A stretch of DNA of 29,213 bases from Atkinsonella hypoxylon (taxonomy: Eukaryota > Ascomycota > Sordariomycetes > Hypocreales > Clavicipitaceae): assembly GCA_000729835.1 (NCBI GenBank), contig JFHB01000288.1:1-29213 (forward strand), written 5' to 3'. Of this stretch, positions 20,333-29,213 are shown one piece after another. The translations under genes and the position numbers were made by a program. Positions within the stretch are counted from its first letter, which is position 1. Every line of letters begins with the position of its first letter. Under the pieces are notes generated by a model. It saw only the letters and a list, made by a program, of their open reading frames with translations, was not told where the DNA came from and did no database searches.

Positions 20333-21031
20333 TGTGCTACACGGTACTTTCCCAAGTGATGTCGACGACGTGCAGTTGGGTGCAGTGTTCTTGCCGTAGT
20401 AGTGGGTAGTTGAGAGGGAATTGCAAAGATAGGAAGTCGGAGTAGGAAACCGACGATCGATGGTAGCCAGGGCAATTAAGAAGTCCACTGGTCGGTTTTA
20501 GCTGCCCTGGCCATGGTCGTGCAGTCGCGCAGTCGCGTGTCTGAGCGCGTTGAGACGCGACAGATGCACCAAAAAAGCCCGTGAAACTCCTGGTCTGTGC
20601 ACGAGCGATCCCCCCTCACCACACGTGATGCGGTGTTTGCACCTCACTCGAGCAACTCCAGAATGACTACGCATCGGTACTGATGACTTCGTCCCTAAGC
20701 TAAACCCGTGGTTTGCATTTGCATTTGCCAGCCCACAAGCAGCGCCCACAAGCAATCACTAGGTCACTGTTTCTACGGGGTACACCGGTACTTGGGGCGT
20801 GCCTTGCATCCTAACTGCACCTGCACCGTCCATGTAGCTACCCAGGTCGCCCCTGGCACGGGGCTGTTTCATGATGCATCCTTCCTCCCATGACTGTGAA
20901 GGAGGGCTCATTCCCGATTCACAATGAACGTTCGTCAAATGCAGTGCACCTGTGCCCACAATCACAATAACGGTCGCTGGTGTGTCGCATACTCCAGAGA
21001 GCCCCATCACAGTTGAATCTCGACTACCAAG
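20333..21031. promoter_or_regulatory. Divergent promoter region, cdc6 / deaminase-like gene
   Basis: A 699 bp spacer between head-to-head genes. It contains the CGCG cluster at 20525-20560 and a CACGTG at about 20622-20627. No further gene is seen. Confidence 0.6.
20525..20560. promoter_or_regulatory. MCB-like cluster (four NCGCGN elements in 36 bp) upstream of cdc6
   Basis: TCGCGC at 20525-20530, TCGCGT at 20533-20538, GCGCGT at 20545-20550 and ACGCGA at 20555-20560. They lie about 190-230 bp upstream of the cdc6 ATG. The MBF/DSC1 target consensus is ACGCGT and close variants, and cdc18 in fission yeast is a classic MBF target. Confidence 0.5.
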
Positions 21032-22235
21032 ATGAGCATCCACCCAGGGCAGCTCTCTCTGCAAGCCCGCGAGTCTCTCAGGGACATATTGTTAATGAAC
21101 AGCAGCAATCTGCTTCGCAGAATTCCCAAAGTTGAGCTGCACGTTCACATCGAAGGAACCTTGACTCCAGAGCTGCGGTGGAAACTCGCACAGCGCCACG
21201 GCGTCGAGCCACGGTTTGGTGGTACAGATTCCAGATTCGATTCCGTTCAAGAGTTGAGAGATGCCTACAGCAATGTCGTATCCAGTACACAGATTCAAAC
21301 GCCCGAACAAGCCAGCACGCTGGTCACTTTCTTTCGAGCCTACTACAGTGGCTTCGATTACCTGAGGACAAAAGAGGACTTTTTCGATCTCGCCATGAAT
21401 TATTTCCAGATTGCGGCTACAATGAACGTCCGTTATTGTGAGCCATTTTTTGAACCCCAGGGTCATACATGTCGCGGCGTGCCCTGGGAGGATATGATGG
21501 GGGGACTACGAGAAGCACAGGAGAAGGCAGCGAATGACTTGAATGTGAGTGAGGATCATTTGACTATCTGAATATGAATGCAAGCTAATACTCCCCCAGG
21601 TTCATTCATCATGGATCATGTGCATCCTCTGCGACCAATCACTAGAATCAGCCATGGAGCACTACAAGCAAGCTTTGCGATACAAAGGATTAATCGTTGG
21701 AATAGGTCTCGACTCTAACGAGCTTGACCGGCCCCCAAATGTATTCGAGGAAGTGTATGCGTTGGCCCGTAAGGATGGACTCAAAATAACAGCCCATTGC
21801 GACATTGGTGTCAAAAATGCACAGGAGCATATCCACCAAGTAGCTTCATCCATTGCCGGCACAGGACTAGATCGCATGGACCACGGCTTGAACGTCGCAG
21901 ATGAGCCGAAATTGATACAGCTTGTCGCCGACCATAATTTGCCTCTGACAATCTCCCCGTGGACCCATCTCAAACGAGACTCATACTATAGCATTGCCAA
22001 GCGCATCCGCATTCTACACGACGCTGGCATCAAAATATGCATCACAAGTGATAGTCCGGTGTATACTGACAACTGCTGGATGGCGCAAAATTTGCTCCTG
22101 ACTCAAAGAATGTGTTGCTTTACAGATGGCGAGATGATGCAGATTGTCAAGAATGCAGTAGACATGTCGTGGGCGAAACCAGCGGTCAAGAAGGCGATTG
22201 ACCTTGAAATTGAGGCAACGTACGAAATGGCTTAA
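21032..22235 (+). CDS. Adenosine deaminase superfamily protein with substituted active site
   Basis: Two exons (21032-21544 and 21600-22235) give 382 residues. The 55-nt intron has donor GTGAGT, branch GCTAATAC and acceptor CCCAG. The fold is the metal-dependent TIM barrel of adenosine/adenine deaminases. The metal-binding HxH is present at 37/39 (KVELHVHIEGTL), a further ligand His at 237 (KITAHCDIG), the DHG motif at 265-267 (DRMDHGLNV), and the ligand Asp at 322 (TSDSP). However, the usual HAGE is AHCDI, so the catalytic Glu position holds Ile240, and the usual DDP is SDSP. I therefore assign the superfamily and not a substrate. Homologues with AHCD in place of AHAGE form a known-looking subgroup, often labelled adenosine deaminase without biochemical proof. 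A second in-frame ATG at 21095 would also leave the whole domain intact. Confidence 0.85.
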
Positions 22236-22711
22236 ATGGGCGTCTATTGCGGAGTTTATAAGCTACGGCTTCAGTAATGCTAAGTGATGCAGTCCCCTCA
22301 GCGATGCTCAGTATAGCATATAGAAAGTTGAACACCATCTGAGCAGCAACAAAATTTGCAACCAAGATGAGCAGAAACAGGAACAAGGACGAAAAAAATA
22401 TCAAGGCGAAAAGTAGTGCTAAAGTAGGGGATGTTTTTTTCCCCGTGACGAGAATAGCATGGTTCCAGACTTCCAAAATCGACAATCCATTCTCCACACA
22501 TGTGACGGGTCCCGCATCGCAGCCTTATTCCGTCGTGTCCACCGGCAATTCAACCGTGCGCTTACCCGAAGTAGCCTAAAACCAAAGACCAGGCACCCTC
22601 CAATACATGACGTAGGAGGGTCTGCCCCCATTCCCATTCCCATTCAACATCAACGTACTCCGTACCATCGCCCATAAAATCGCAACCAAGATCACAGTCA
22701 CCGCCGCCAGA
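22236..22711. other. Intergenic spacer upstream of the TspO-like gene
   Basis: 476 bp between two plus-strand genes. It holds the deaminase-like 3' UTR and the TspO promoter. A hydrophobic minus-strand frame at 22186-22497 has no good ATG and looks like chance. Confidence 0.5.
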
Positions 22712-23374
22712 ATGACAACGTACATCCCCTCCATCACCGTCCCCTCTCCCATCCTAGAGCACGGAGCCGCATCGGTCCTGCTCCCCATCGCCCTCGGCAC
22801 GGCCATCGGCCTCGCGACCCGTCGTACGTGTCTTTCGCCCCAATCCCCGAGCACAGCTAACATCAGCAAGCGTCCGACACAAAAAAGACGTACCTGTCGC
22901 TGAGGCAGCCTCCATTGCGACCTCCACCGTGGCTCTTCGGGCCCGTCTGGACAGTGTTATACGGGTACGTCAGCAACAAGTGAGCAGGGGATGTAACTAA
23001 TAACGCCAAGCGTGATGGGATATGCTGCCCACCGGGCCTACACAGCCGGTCTATCGCCTGTTTCCAGTCCCGAGACGGCTCGGCTGACGCGCGGGTCGAT
23101 GACGCTGTACTCTGTTCAGCTGGGTCTGAACCTGATTTGGATGCCGCTGTTCTTTGTGGCGGGCCGTCCTGTGGAAGCGAGTGTTGATATTCTCAGCTTG
23201 GTTGGGCTGAATGGGTACTTGGCTTATGTGTGGGGGCGCATCGATCGTGTGGCGGGACTGCTGCAGATTCCGTATCTGGGGTGGTTGGGCTTTGCGACGT
23301 ACTTGTGTATTGGGACGGGGTACTTGAACGGGTGGGATCTGTCGCGCAAGTCGGGTCGTGCCAAGAAGGAATAG
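22712..23374 (+). CDS. TspO/MBR family (peripheral benzodiazepine receptor-like) membrane protein
   Basis: Three exons (22712-22823, 22871-22964, 23011-23374) give 189 residues. Introns of 47 and 46 nt have donors GTACGT and acceptors CAAG, with GCTAAC and ACTAATAA branch sites. TspO proteins are five-helix membrane proteins that bind porphyrins and sterols and act in stress or tetrapyrrole handling, often at the mitochondrial or ER membrane. The family core is intact: RPSDTKKTYLSLRQPPLRPPPW, then LFGPVWTVLYGVMGYAAHRA across the second junction, then helices with LGLNLIWMPLFFV and YLAYVWGRIDRVAGLLQIPYLGWLGFATYL. The match across both joins fixes the exon model, because other acceptors break the RPS..K.TYL segment. 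It is convergent with the ornithine carrier. The physiological role in fungi is poorly known. Confidence 0.9.
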
Positions 23375-23689
23375 ATGCTGCGAGGAGGAGGAGGAGGGGG
23401 CGGGTGTGGCCCAAAGTCTAATTAGAGTGCCAAGGCTTGTGGTGCAGACGTCTCAAGAGGCCAATTAGGTGAGCGAAAGTGTAAACTCTATTGGTCTGGT
23501 CTACTAATAATACTCTTCATCGTAGTAAAGAAAAATCCGTTGCGACCATGCTGTATTCAAACTAAAATCCGTTGACATCCTCAACGCCATGCAGATGAAC
23601 CGTCGTAAAGAAAAAAACCAAGCCGAAGGGATTAGTGAGGGGTATAGCAAGTTTGCAGGGTGTATCATCACTGATATCGCGTGACGTGG
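23375..23689. other. Convergent intergenic spacer
   Basis: 315 bp between the TspO-like and ornithine carrier stop codons. No features beyond likely 3' UTRs. Confidence 0.5.
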
Positions 23690-24784
23690 CTATTGGAGCG
23701 GGAAGTGGTGCTTCAAGCCATCATACACCATGAAGATAAAGGCTGAGCTTGGAGCCGATCGCAGGCAAGTAATGCCGCAGCCGCGGTAAAGGCCCCGCAA
23801 ACCATATTGCCGCCAGATCATGGCCCCTTCCTCCATGAAGCTGCGCTTCTGTGCCAGAGTGCCGACGGCCATGGTCTGCATGCGAGACTTGATCGTGTCG
23901 GCGGGGAAGAAGAGAAAGTTGTATGAGACGCCTGCCGAGGCGCCAGCGACGGCTTGCTGCCAGAGCGGCAAAGCTTGCGACTTGATCCGGTCCATCTCTG
24001 TACGAGACTTGGCTTGCCGCAATCTCATGCCGTAGAACATGGACGTGACTGTCTCCTTGGCTCCGAACCAGGCCGCACTCCCTCCGCCTTCCCTGATCAA
24101 CGTGCCCATGTGGCCACGCCAGAAGCCTCTCAGACCCTCGTGACGAAAGACATCGCGCACGACGGCCAAAGGCCGCATGGCTGGGGCCGTAGCCCCCTCT
24201 ACGTGCGTCGGCACCTGGATCTTACACTTGACGAGTTCGATCGGCGTCAGCACGAACGAGGCGCAAACACCGGAGAATGCACCCGTGAGCCACAGAGCTG
24301 GTACCGAGAGGCCTTTCTCCCGGGAAGCCCATCCTACAGCGAACAATGCCTCGCGTCCAACCTTCTCGAAGAGGAAGAGGCTACTTGTCTCGGCAGCGGC
24401 TCCGACAAGCGGAGCGCTGATGCCCCGGTATAATCCAGGAAACCCATCAGCTCTGAAAGATTGTCTAAAACAGTCAATCGGGCCGTTGTATCGCAATGGG
24501 AGATGGTCGGGCTGACTTTGGAGTCGGACTTTGACCGTATCGAAGGGATATTCTATATACTTGCCTACGATACCCGCGATCTGCCAGCCCAGAAAATATT
24601 AGTCAGAGGGTCATTTTTTTTTTTTTTTCGTGGGACATGGGGACTTGAGAAACGTGGGAAGTGAAAGACTCACTGAACCGTAGGCAATGCCCTCGAATGC
24701 TTCAATGAGCGCCGAGCTACCCCGAAGCGTAAGCTCCGAGGGCATGGCCGGGGAAGAATGGCCAGCGATTTGAGCGTGGTCCAT
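23690..24784 (-). CDS. ort1: Mitochondrial ornithine carrier (Ort1/Arg11 type)
   Basis: Two exons (24784-24674 and 24580-23690) give 333 residues. The 93-nt intron has donor GTGAGT, a long T run and acceptor GGCAG. The carrier should exchange ornithine (and other basic amino acids) across the inner mitochondrial membrane, linking matrix ornithine synthesis to cytosolic arginine synthesis. All three repeats of the mitochondrial carrier family are present, with signatures PFDTVKVRLQ, PIELVKCKIQ and PADTIKSRMQ, each followed by an aromatic-Gly segment (FPGLYRGI, LRGFWRGH, LRGLYRGCG). The YGSIAGIVGKYIEYPFDTVK junction across the splice is the Ort1-type sequence. The first in-frame ATG is at 24784, and a second Met at residue 14 is a possible alternative. 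Five TGTGAC hexamers lie 60-90 bp upstream. Assignment to the ornithine subfamily rests on overall resemblance. Confidence 0.88.
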
Positions 24785-26746
24785 GTTGAAGTCAAGAGGG
24801 CGACGGGGGCCCACGATGTTTTGCTGCTGTAATTATAGTGGAGTGTGACTGTGACTATGACTGTGACTGTGACACAAAGAATGCGATAAGGTCCGCGATA
24901 AGCATGCAAGTTGTTGGACGTTCGGCAGAATCCTCAAACTCAAAGCAGGGCAGGTCTTGGGAGAAACTGCCGTTCCACAGATAGTTCTGGGGTATGCCGT
25001 GCCGCATATACTCGGTACTGGTGCGCAAAGCTAGAACTGATACAGAAAAATAGGTAATCACAAACTATTTCGGAAACAGCGAGAAAAAAAATATCTTCAG
25101 AGTCACAACGAAGACCTTGATGCGGGGACCTGGACGTGGGGCAAACTTGTGGGAGGTCTCAAGTTCCCACACCGACCCAGGGTTGCTGCAGGGGCAGGCA
25201 GCCAGGACCACAGGAAACCGTCCGGTTCTAACTACGGAATAGGTGCTGCAGACACGAAGGAAGAGTGTTAGAAGAGGAGAAGCAGCGGGACAAGAGAGAA
25301 GATGGGGGGAAATATGAGCACACGAGGACTGCGGCCGCGCTGTTGTTTATACCAGCGGACACCAGCTAGCAAAGCAGGGAGTGGCCGGAATTGCGGTTTT
25401 TCTGTGCGACAAATGTCTGGTGCCATGGGCGTGGAGAGCGGCAGACGACCGACGTGGTGCCTGATTTTCATTGACACAAAAAATATAACTTTATTGGGCG
25501 TTCAGATGTGGCCGGGTCGGGTTGCCTAAAGTATGCAAAACCAATTAATTATTTCTATGGGATCAAGATTTAAAAGAGGATAGCCAATCATGCACTAGGC
25601 CCCCACATCCGTCACCAGCCCAACCTGCCGGCCGTCGTCCTAAGAACCAATGTTCACTCAAAGACGGCGAATAGCAACGTGGAGGAGACAGTAAAATGCA
25701 GCTGTGCCCCTCCGCGCGAAATATCCTCTCGGCAGATGAATCCCGATCCAAAGTGTCTGCCAAATCCGTGGAAAGCAGTGTCCTCCAAGCAGGCATCCTG
25801 TTTGCGTCTGTTCTTGCTTCCAGTCCTCTCCTGTGCTAGTTCATAGAACCATAACATATTGCGAGCTGATGACGTGCCTGAACCATCCGATGCGACAATA
25901 CGGCAATGCGACTATGCGAGCACTTGAGGCGGACCGACCAAGCCTCGCCCTCTGTGAGCAAACAAGCTCCCGGTCAAACTCTGCTGTTATGAACCTACAG
26001 CGTTTCCCCGTCCCTCGTATCACTCCCACCATGGAACCCGTGAGGATGTACGCCGTATGGCGTATGGCGGGCAGAGAGAGTCTGGAACCGCTGAGCTTGT
26101 CGACAATCGACTTTCCATGTCCAGAGGCCGGTGCATATGCTATGCGTGGCCTAGACTCCTGCACGGCCTGGCCGGAATCACTGTCTGAAGTTACTCTGCT
26201 TTCGTGTCAATATCTGATTCTGCAGTACATTAGGAAGCTTCAAACCAATCCGCTGTCGCGATAGGGACCGACTATGCCCGTCTGATGAGGTTATATGAAC
26301 AATTCCTGCACTCAAGGGCCATGACATACTACATACCAAGGTACATGTACATACCTGGGTATTTATAGTCATGCACACCATCTTTGTTTCCGTGGCCGAT
26401 CCAGGGGTATTTCGGCACCTGGCCATGGCCCACCCCAGGGCCGGTGGGTTCACTCGTCTATCCTCGACTCGAGCCTGGCACCAGCTATATAACTATACTT
26501 TGACTTTGACGGATACAGATAGTGTTCGGTGCTGACGGAACACTAGGCTTCCTTCGTCTAGTATCCAATGAATATGTTTCGGTACACCTATTCTTATTCT
26601 GAATACATCTTACCCAGCCGTTCTGACTTAACCCTACAAATTTATTAATACACACATCATACGTAGAAAAGGGTCGCCTTCAAGGTGACCTCAGATGAAG
26701 CCTAGACGAGCCTCGAATTCTTGGCCCTTGCGCCGCCCTCATTAAG
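24785..26746. other. Intergenic region upstream of ort1, 2 kb
   Basis: This is 5' flank of the ornithine carrier gene and 3' flank of shr3. Overlapping frames on both strands (plus 25833-26264, minus 25841-26164) have no family similarity and no good start codons. Apart from the TGTGAC repeat and scattered short inverted strings such as GGTACATGTACATACC near 26340, I see nothing. Confidence 0.45.
24844..24873. repeat. TGTGAC hexamer repeat, five copies, upstream of ort1
   Basis: Four exact TGTGAC units and one TATGAC in tandem. Junctions create repeated TGACT, a half-site of the Gcn4/CPC-1 element TGACTCA, about 60-90 bp upstream of the ort1 ATG. Confidence 0.8.
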
Positions 26747-27456
26747 TTACTGCTTCTTCTTGGCAGCTGCCTTGCCAGTAGGGGCATCTTTCTTCGCGGC
26801 AAGAGCAGCCTCATCGTCTCGATCCCTCTTCTCCGCATACCACTGTCCAGCCTGGAGAACCAAAACGCCAATCAAGACGAGAGCCAGAATCGTGTTGCTG
26901 GCAGATAAAACTCGCAGGCTATCTTCCCGGCCAAGGATGATTTCACCTTCCGCAAGCTTTGCCTCCTTAAACTCGTCACTGTCCCAAAATCCAGAGCTCA
27001 CCGTACGCAGTCCCTTGACAATGTTGGAAACATAGACAGCAACTCCGATGGTATACAGAATGAGGGACGCGCCGTCAAACAAAAAGTTGGCCTCACTAGG
27101 CTTGAACAGCTTGATGAACATGCCCAAGAATCCCACACTAACGATGATATTGAGCATGCGGCCAATTAGGGGAGGCGATTGATGAATGAACTTGAGGTGA
27201 GTCTCGAGCTGATCATAGTAGCTGGCTGGAACGGGCTCTTTGCTCCAAAGCAATGGGAAATCGTACGGGAATGATGCGAAGAGAATTCCGAGGAAGAAGC
27301 ATGTGGCTAAGGGGAACCAGTTAGCACATGAAGTGTCATGAGAAATATTGAATATCTAAAAGACATACGTCCGATGATCATGAACGTCGAGAAGGATCCC
27401 GAGCCATGGTAATTCGACGACTTGGTCGTCTTTGTCCAGTCAATATAGCCGCCCAT
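26747..27456 (-). CDS. shr3: Shr3-type ER chaperone for amino acid permeases
   Basis: Two exons (27456-27369 and 27306-26747) give 215 residues. The 62-nt intron has donor GTATGT, a GCTAAC branch and TTAG acceptor. Shr3 is an integral ER membrane chaperone needed to fold amino acid permeases and package them into COPII vesicles. The N-terminus MGGYIDWTKTTKSSNYHG and first helix (FMIIGPTCFFLGILFASFPYD) are family-typical and span the splice. Then come WSKEPVPASYYDQLETHLKF, a second helix (IIVSVGFLGMFIKLF), a third (SLILYTIGVAVYVSNIV), a fourth (TILALVLIGVLVLQAG) and a cytosolic charged tail rich in Lys and Ala ending KKKQ. Four membrane spans and about 215 residues match the family. Confidence 0.93.
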
Positions 27457-27687
27457 CCTGTATCATGCGCAATCCAGAAATTGAGTCAGAGTGCCTTTGA
27501 GAAAATAATGCCCGCACGCCTGTGAAGGTGTTCTGCAGGTGTTGACGTGGCGTCCGTACTCGAAGCGTGCCGTTGGGAACTCGTGTCGCGATTTTTGTCG
27601 AGATACGCGAGAACATCTCAAGGTGGAGTCCCGCAGGCTACGGTGGGGAAGGAAGGAGCTGATAAGCTGCGTGCAGATTTGGTTGGT

Positions 27688-27714
27688 GGTGGACATGGTG
27701 GACATGGTGGACAT
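27688..27714. repeat. Tandem GGTGGACAT, three copies
   Basis: Three exact 9-bp units, about 230-260 bp upstream of the shr3 start codon. Confidence 0.85.
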
Positions 27715-27824
27715 GTGACTGATAAGATTTTACGGAGTAAGGCGGGGGATATTAACAAACCGCAGGGCTCGTGTCACTAGAGGTAGATTCGAACGAAGCC
27801 TTTTTGTTCTCAACTCAACAGACC

Positions 27825-27860
27825 CCATGTTCATGGACCATGTTCATGGACCATGTTCAT
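27825..27860. repeat. Tandem CCATGTTCATGGA, 2.8 copies
   Basis: Two exact 13-bp units and a 10-bp partial. Each unit contains the near-palindrome CCATG...CATGG, so the array can fold on either strand. Confidence 0.85.
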
Positions 27861-28589
27861 ATCATGTCGCATTGCATTGTAGCCCGCAGTCTGTCTGGTA
27901 ACAAGATTTTCTGTCTGTCTCGCCCAATTCTCTGCGGAACCAATTCAGGTGTGCTTGCCACCTAATGATTAACTCCAGTCCCCAAGCTGACAAATTAATC
28001 GCTCTCCAGGTCGTTGCAGCCATTGATTCAATGAGCAACCCGTGTCTTCGGCCCTCCCTGCGCACAGCTATCCTAACCAAAGAATACCTTGTCTTGCACG
28101 GATGGGGAACTCGGCAAAGACCACAGTGCCGGTGTGGAGCACGAACCTGGCTTTCTTTTCATATTATTAGATAATCGCGTCAAAGCATCAACGACCGGTC
28201 TGCAGACGAATCACGAATCGCAGCCAGCCCACTGTCCACGAATGAATTGAGTGTACGGAGTAACTATGTCCCTAAGGCTTGGAGGCTTGCCATTGAAATA
28301 CATGAGAGGCACAGAGCGTTCTAGAACCCTGGATTTCTTAGCTAGCGATATGGTCATTTTCAAGATGGGGCTTCAAACGCGTGCGTCGCGGCTGTTAGCA
28401 GCCAAAGGGGTCAAAATTCGAGGGTGGCTTGCAATGTTCCGGTTAAGTCCAACATCATGCCATTTATTATTATGCATTCAAGATGAAGCCAGACAAGGTC
28501 TTTGTTCAAAATCTCAGAGAGCCCTTCTTTCGCCCTCAAAGGTCACTCCTCATGCGACAGATGGCATCTTGACCATCAATGGCACATTG

Positions 28590-29133
28590 TCATCCTTTCA
28601 AAACCTTGGCTTTGTGCACAATTTTCTCCGGCAGCAGCTCATTATCCATCTTCCTGGACAAATTGGCAGGCCGAAGGAAGCATTTCCAAATGGAGAGGCC
28701 CGTTGAGTCCTGATGTTCCAAATCATGGGAATTCCACACTGACAGATTGTCGCCTTGATGCCCTTCACTCACAGATATAGCCCACCCTCCAAACAGCTTC
28801 TCCTCATTTCCAAAGTGGATTAAGAACTCTCGGCTCGTTCTCCATGTTCGCCTCAACCAAGGTCCGAGGTCTCTACGTTCCGCAGGAGGTTTATTTCGAA
28901 GACAGGCGTTCCCCAATCCCATGCAATGATTTCTCCACCTGGTGCCAACATGTTGCAATGTGTTGTTGTTCACTTGTATGTCAGTATTGCAGGCTTCCGG
29001 CAGTTCGGGCGTTCCTGGATCCAGGCTTTATTGTGAGGAATGGCATAACTAGTTCGTCTCCAGCTTCAACTTGATGTAATCGCGTACTCTCATTGGACGC
29101 AACCGAGCCGAGCACTACATCAGCGGCAAACAT
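28590..29133 (-). pseudogene. Possible broken or unrecognised gene (low confidence)
   Basis: An ATG at 29133 opens 50 codons with protein-like composition (for example VEAGDELVMPFLTIKPGSR) and stops at 28981-28983. A second frame from about 28973 to 28590 then runs 127 codons, with segments such as HFGNEEKLFGGWAISVSEG and PEKIVHKAKVLKG. The two frames differ, no convincing splice pair joins them, and I recognise no domain. It may be a decayed gene, a lineage-specific gene with introns I cannot place, or chance. Confidence 0.2.
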
Positions 29134-29213
29134 ATGAATTCCTCAACTCATGGCCCAATTAGACTCATTGCATCTCGGAGAAGGAAAAAAAAAAAAAAAA
29201 AAAATAAAAAAAA

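Larger units (their letters stand above)
27457..29213. other. Right-end region without a recognised gene
   Basis: This includes the shr3 promoter. It has a GGTGGACAT triplet repeat (27688-27714), a 13-bp CCATGTTCATGGA repeat (27825-27860) and a long A-rich terminus from about 29184. Frames on the minus strand at 28590-29133 look partly protein-like but are broken; they are described separately. Confidence 0.45.

Noticed and set aside
22186..22497. Hydrophobic minus-strand ORF of 103 codons
   Set aside because: It begins with GTG and has no early ATG, overlaps the end of the deaminase-like gene, and its hydrophobicity comes from A/T-rich sequence.
25833..26264. 143-codon plus-strand ORF and its antisense partner
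   Set aside because: Neither starts with a convincing ATG and neither resembles a known protein. The paired open frames suggest chance.
29184..29213. Poly-A terminus as a polyadenylation or retroposon tail
   Set aside because: The plus-strand A-run at the window end has no gene leading into it. A low-complexity tract or assembly boundary is simpler.

Overview
The window looks like nuclear DNA of a filamentous ascomycete, most likely Sordariomycetes and probably Hypocreales. The genes are monocistronic and separated by sizeable spacers. Most are interrupted by short introns (46 to 252 nt in my models) with GTRNGT-type donors and CTAAC/CTGAC-like branch sites. Several products match the Pezizomycotina form of their family (PalF/Rim8, Shr3, DUF3712 proteins, a TspO-like protein). 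I rebuilt exon boundaries by eye from reading frame, splice consensus and family similarity. No database search was run.

Layout, left to right: 3' part of a SAP30BP/HCNGP-type nuclear protein (+, cut by the window edge); a DUF3712 single-pass membrane protein (-); a 4.8 kb gene-free stretch with G-rich and simple repeats; a flavocytochrome b2-type FMN L-lactate dehydrogenase (-) ending in SKL; the Fe-S J-protein Jac1/HscB (+); the pH-signalling arrestin PalF/Rim8 (-); an Mss116/CYT-19-like DEAD-box helicase (+); the replication licensing ATPase Cdc6/Cdc18 (-); a divergent member of the adenosine deaminase superfamily (+); a TspO/MBR protein (+); an Ort1-type mitochondrial ornithine carrier (-); and the amino-acid-permease chaperone Shr3 (-). 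The last 1.7 kb has no recognised gene, only a possible decayed or unrecognised coding stretch.

These are housekeeping genes, not a biosynthetic cluster. Organelle metabolism recurs: lactate oxidation, Fe-S assembly, organellar RNA remodelling, ornithine transport and TspO. Three head-to-head pairs share promoters: lactate dehydrogenase/jac1, palF/helicase and cdc6/deaminase-like.

The observations most worth following are: (i) the lactate dehydrogenase, whose spliced C-terminus is a canonical peroxisomal PTS1 while an in-frame alternative N-terminus inside intron 1 looks like a mitochondrial presequence, which suggests splice-controlled dual targeting; (ii) the deaminase-like enzyme, which keeps metal ligands but lacks the catalytic Glu and one Asp; (iii) a tight cluster of MCB-like sites upstream of cdc6; (iv) a cluster of PacC-type GCCARG sites upstream of palF; and (v) a perfect nine-copy heptamer with an ideal G-quadruplex pattern on the minus strand.
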